Source: Tetrahymena thermophila SB210 (Eukaryota > Ciliophora > Oligohymenophorea > Hymenostomatida > Tetrahymenidae). Taken from it: DNA of 64,000 nucleotides. Below the pieces are notes generated by a model. It saw nothing but the letters and a program-made list of their open reading frames with translations. It was not told the origin of the DNA and searched no databases. The DNA lies in the NCBI RefSeq assembly GCF_000189635.1, contig NW_002476452.1, positions 434,001 to 498,000 on the forward strand. Reading direction: 5' to 3'. Shown piece by piece: positions 59,880 through 64,000 of this stretch (the first letter of the stretch is position 1; the number at the start of each line of letters is the position of its first letter). Both the position numbers and the translations under genes were made by a program.

Positions 59880-62277
59880 TTTTTATAATAAATTATTCTT
59901 TTTAAATATAAGATTTGCAAAGTTTATTTGAAATGTATTATTCTAGAAAAACTTTCAAATTAATTTTTGATTCAAAGTAAAAATTTCTTTTCTACTAAAT
60001 CCTGATGAAAAGTTATTGCTTTTTTAGATATTCATTTCAGGATTTCAATCTAAAACATCCATTAATTTCAATCACTATAGTAGAAATAATCTTTGGCCTA
60101 TGTTCTTATTTAATAGTTAATTCTTTTATTTTATATAAATGCTATTTTTTATGTGCAGTCTCTCTCAACTTCTTCAATTAAATTACATTTTTCTATTATG
60201 ATTTTAATACAATATTTATAAAAAATTCATAAATCTAAATAAATTAAGTTGATTTATCAAATCAATAAATTTGAATAAAATTATCTTTAATTTGTATGAG
60301 AGGTGTCAAATTTTGTTAGTTAGTTAGGTATTATTTTTAAATGTTTAGAAATAAAATTATAATAAAATTTAATTAACTTATAAATTTTTAATACTCAAAA
60401 TCAAAATTAGATAGATAAATTTTTTTGTCCATGCTTTTAAATTAAATTATTTTACTAGTATTCCTTATTTTATACAATAATATAAGATAAGTCATTTGTT
60501 ATTAATAAATATTATAAAATATATATATAAATTTTTTAATACTATTTAAATAAAATTATTAGAAATTAAACATAATAAAACTAAATCCATAAAAATATTA
60601 AATTATTTTATTTTATTTTATTTTTTTCAAATAAATCTTCAAAAATTATTTTTAATCAGTATTTAAAAAAAATATAGCTCAGATTTTTTCTCATTTTCAA
60701 ATTAAATCATTTTTTAATTCTTGAATATGTTAAAATTATCATTTTATCATTAATAAATTTTGCTAAATTAGTATTTATTTTTTTAACTTTAATCAGAGCT
60801 AATCCTTAGAAATTTATTAAAGTAATAAAATTGTATTATTTTATTTTAAAATTAAAAAAATAAGACTAAATAAATCATTTGTAGTTAGTATTTAAATAAA
60901 ATCTAACAAAGAATTTCTTAGAAAAAGATTTAATTATTTATAAATTTTATTAATGTGTTTATAATTAATTATAAAATATTAAATTTTAATATTTTGTAAA
61001 GTTAATATTTTTAAATCGTTTTAATATAAATAAACATTTGAAATTTAAAAATTAGATTAAATCCATTACTTTATTTTAGCTGTTTTAGTTCATTTTATTG
61101 TTTTTGAAATAAAACTGTACAAATTATTTTTAGTCAATGTGTTTTTAAAAATAGCTCTAATTTTCTTAATATCATATTTAATAATTTTTAGTATTAAGAA
61201 TATGTTTACAATTGTTTACTTGATAGAATGTCTTTAGTGTTTTGATTTACTAAAATAGTAATAGAACATGTAAAAAATGAAATATTTTTATGATATTTCC
61301 TTAAATTGATAGATTTTCAAGAGAAGTAATTAAAATATAGATAGAGTACTAAAATTGAAATAGTTAATAAAATTTATTGATAAAATTAAATTGATTCAAC
61401 CCTTTTAATTAATTTCTTATAATAAACAACAAAATTATATGTAAATAAATTTAATTATAAAACTATTAAGTTTTTTCAAATTAAAATTAAGTAAAGCTTT
61501 CTATTAAATTCATACAATAATAATCCTACAAACGCAAACAATTTATATGTTTTATAAAAATTTTTATACAAACTAAATATTTGAAAATAAATTGCTTTCA
61601 CTTTAATTAAATTAAATTTAAAGGATTGTTTAAGAATTTGAATTTTTACCGTTGATATATTTGGATTGTGTATCTATTTATCTATCTATGTTTTTTTTTA
61701 TATATTTCAAGTTTGAGTTTTAAAATAATTGCTTGAGTTATGGAATTGATAAACAAGTCTTTTTCCTTAATATTTGAAATGTATAAAAAATCAAATTACT
61801 TACCTTTGTAGGTTTTTTATTCTATCTTTATTTTTGCATGCAAATATATATATATATATTTTTCTTCATTTTTCAAAAAATCAAAAGCAAAAAAGAAGAA
61901 TTAAAGGAAAATAACAAATAAATCTTTTGAAAATTAAAAGAGAAGAATAAACAAACATACTGGCAATATTTATATTTTTATATATATAAACATACATATA
62001 TACATACACACATAAATACATACAAATAATTTGATTAAAGCAGGTTTGAAAGTGATATATTAATATAAAAAATTAGAAAAAATTCATAATAAATTAAATA
62101 GTAAAAATTAATATAAATCACTTGCTATATAAATTAAAAACTAATTTATAGATATATTCACTAATTAACAAACAATCAAACAAATTAACATTCAATCTAT
62201 AATCAAAGAAAAATAAGCAAAAAAGCTCATACATACAGACAGTTTTCTAGATAGAAGTTATAAGCGCAAAAAATAGG
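59880..62277. other. Long AT-rich intergenic region
   Basis: No protein-like frame was found. Simple TA and TATC repeats occur near 61670 and 61845. It contains the 5' ends of the 157-residue gene (-) and the GTPase gene (+). Confidence 0.5.
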
Positions 62278-64000
62278 ATGAAATAAAATAAAAGTGCAGA
62301 GGCAATCCCTTTTATAGTTTATGACTAAAAAGAAGGATTTCAATTAAACAAAGATGCAGAAAACTATTTAAATAGTCTCGCATAGGATAGAAAACTTGGT
62401 TTAATTTCTATTGTAGGAAAGTATCGTACAGGAAAGAGTTTCTTCGTAAATAGAGTACTCTTGGATAGATAAAAAGATGAATAGGGATTTTAAGTAGGTC
62501 CTACAATTAATCCTTGCACAAAGGTATGTAGCATAAATTCATTCATTTCATAACTTCAAAAATTTTATTGATTTTTAATATTGCTTTGAATCAATATTTC
62601 AGTTTAATTTGATGCATTTTTGTTGTTTAGAATTTAAATGATGTAAATAAAACAAAATGGTGAAAATAATTTTTATTTTAATAGGGTCTCTGGCTTTGGA
62701 AAAAGGAGCTAAAAAGTATAGAGGATGAAAATATGGATATTTTATTGATAGATACTGAAGGTTTTGGTGGAATGGATGAAAATTTGAATCATGATTCCCG
62801 TATTTTCTTGTTTAGTTTATTGCTATCCTCATATTTCATTTATAACTCTTAGGGGAGCATTGATGAAAATGCTTTGAATAATTTATCGCTTATTATTAAT
62901 TTGGCTAAAGATATTTAAATTAAATCTAAAAATAATGATTCTTAACAAGAAGACCCTGCCAATTATTTTCCTTCATTTTTATGGGTTATTAGAGACTTTG
63001 CTCTTTAAATTGTTGACTAAATGGGAAACAAAATTTCATAGAAGGATTATCTTGAAAAGGCCTTAGAATTATAAAAGGGTGTGTCTGATGCTATAGAAAG
63101 CAAGAATAGGATCCGTAGATTGATGAAACATTTCTTTAAAGAAAGAGATTGTTGCACTCTTGTGAGACCAGTGGAGTCAGAAAAAGATCTTTAAAAGTAT
63201 TGAATTAAATGAAAAAGCAAATTTAATTTTTAATTAACTTTGATTAATTTTAAAAACTTGATAATTCAAAACACTTTCAAACGTAAGGAAGATAGTTGTT
63301 TGAATATTTGATTGTTTGCTGCTTTATTGCGTTAAAAATCTGACAATTTAAATATAGATAGATAGATACATCATTTATTTACAGATACTTTATCCACTAA
63401 AGCAAAGAAAATATTAATTTCTCATTTAAATATATCACTCAAAATTTTCATAAACATTTTAAAATGCAATATTTATTGTAAAATGTATTATGAAGATTCT
63501 ACAGATGCTTGAATTATATTTAGAAATAAAGAAAAATTTACCCTTTTAGTTTAAGTTTAGCTAAAATTAATCTAAAAATTGAGATTTTTAAAGTTTCTTT
63601 TGAAAATTATGAATTCATTTATTAAAATATATTTTAATTAAAAGTTTGAATTAAATGAGCAACGAAGACCTTAGACCTGAATTTGTTGAATAAATCCTCC
63701 AATTAAGAAAGAAGATCTTCAAAAAGGTTAAGCCAAAAATGCTTTGCGGAAGAAGCTTAAATGGTTAAATGTTAGTTGAAATTTGTAAGGCTTACTGTGA
63801 AGCTATTAATAAAGGCAGTCTTCCTAACATTGAAAATGCTTGGACTTATGTTAAGAAGAGTGAAACCATTAAGGCTTTTGATAAATCTGTTTAGAAATTA
63901 GATACTATTATTTAGGAACTACAAATGGATACAGTTGATCCTAACAAAATTGAAACTATTAAAGAAAACGTATAAAATTTTTTAATAGAAATTAAAATTT
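62278..64000 (+). CDS. Guanylate-binding protein (GBP/atlastin-type large GTPase), 3' end beyond window
   Basis: Exons 62278-62523, 62685-63196 and 63660 to past the window end join in phase. The first encodes the P-loop GKYRTGKSFF near residue 46 and TINPCTK of switch I. The second starts GLWLW and carries DTEGFGG (G3), FLWVIRDFAL (the Arg-Asp motif that replaces NKxD in this family) and a helical end. The third begins NEDLRPEFVEQI and includes NGQMLVEICKAYCEAI, matching the start of the GBP helical domain. GBPs hydrolyse GTP and assemble on membranes; in animals many act in defence. The 463-base second intron is assigned from phase and from the expected continuation. An ATG at 63655 could suggest a separate gene, but the family layout favours one. 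Confidence 0.85.

Noticed and set aside
1..64000. Telomeric repeats, tRNA or rRNA genes, CRISPR arrays, transposase ORFs
   Set aside because: None seen by eye on either strand: no G4T2/C4A2 runs, no tRNA B-box with a matching acceptor, no spaced repeats and no DDE or reverse-transcriptase motifs.
63655..64000. Separate gene starting at ATG 63655
   Set aside because: The reading joins in phase to the GTPase domain across a GT...AG intron, and the sequence is the expected start of the GBP helical domain.

Overview
The window looks like nuclear DNA of a ciliate close to Tetrahymena. It is about 80% A+T, and almost every gene reads through only if TAA and TAG mean glutamine and TGA is the sole stop. 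Every gene whose end I could place stops at TGA. Introns are short, AT-rich and GT...AG. I saw no telomeric G4T2 repeats, rRNA, tRNA or CRISPR array. Identifications come from reading motifs in hand translations; no database search was possible. Exon joins were accepted only where the reading phase closed. Region 1 (1-25.4 kb) is a ubiquitin-like conjugation island. It holds an E2 (4375-5043, -), an E1 (16997-19857, -, three exons), a ubiquitin-like modifier ending in Gly-Gly-Leu-Glu (20157-20417, +) that is head-to-head with the E1, and seven ubiquitin-specific-protease (USP, peptidase C19) genes or remnants. The USPs are: a partial copy at 1-1747 (-); five tandem genes on + at 6003-6953, 7470-8317 (frameshifted), 8827-9828 (frameshifted), 11035-13305 and 14245-16536; and an 880-residue gene at 22025-24667 (-). 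The two minus-strand USPs are duplicates of each other, with Gln/Asn-rich N-terminal extensions of about 600 residues, and they bracket the island. The last two tandem USPs each carry two USP-like domains, some with the catalytic residues changed. The inferred logic is that the E1 activates the modifier, the E2 receives it, and USPs trim its Leu-Glu tail and remove it from targets. The intergenic DNA of this region carries about 16 copies of a near-palindromic motif that I did not find further right. Region 2 (26.3-64 kb) looks like ordinary chromosome: a SIN3-family co-repressor (26319-31664, -), two unrecognised genes (33962-36178 and 36374-37724, -), a FYVE-finger protein (39330-40526, +), a very large multi-exon C2-domain gene (41350 to about 51770, -), a 315-bp tandem duplication (52154-52775), a MAK/RCK-type protein kinase (53265-56487, -), a small unrecognised ORF (58605, +), a five-exon 157-residue unknown (59160-59879, -), and the 5' part of a guanylate-binding-protein GTPase (62278 to the window end, +).
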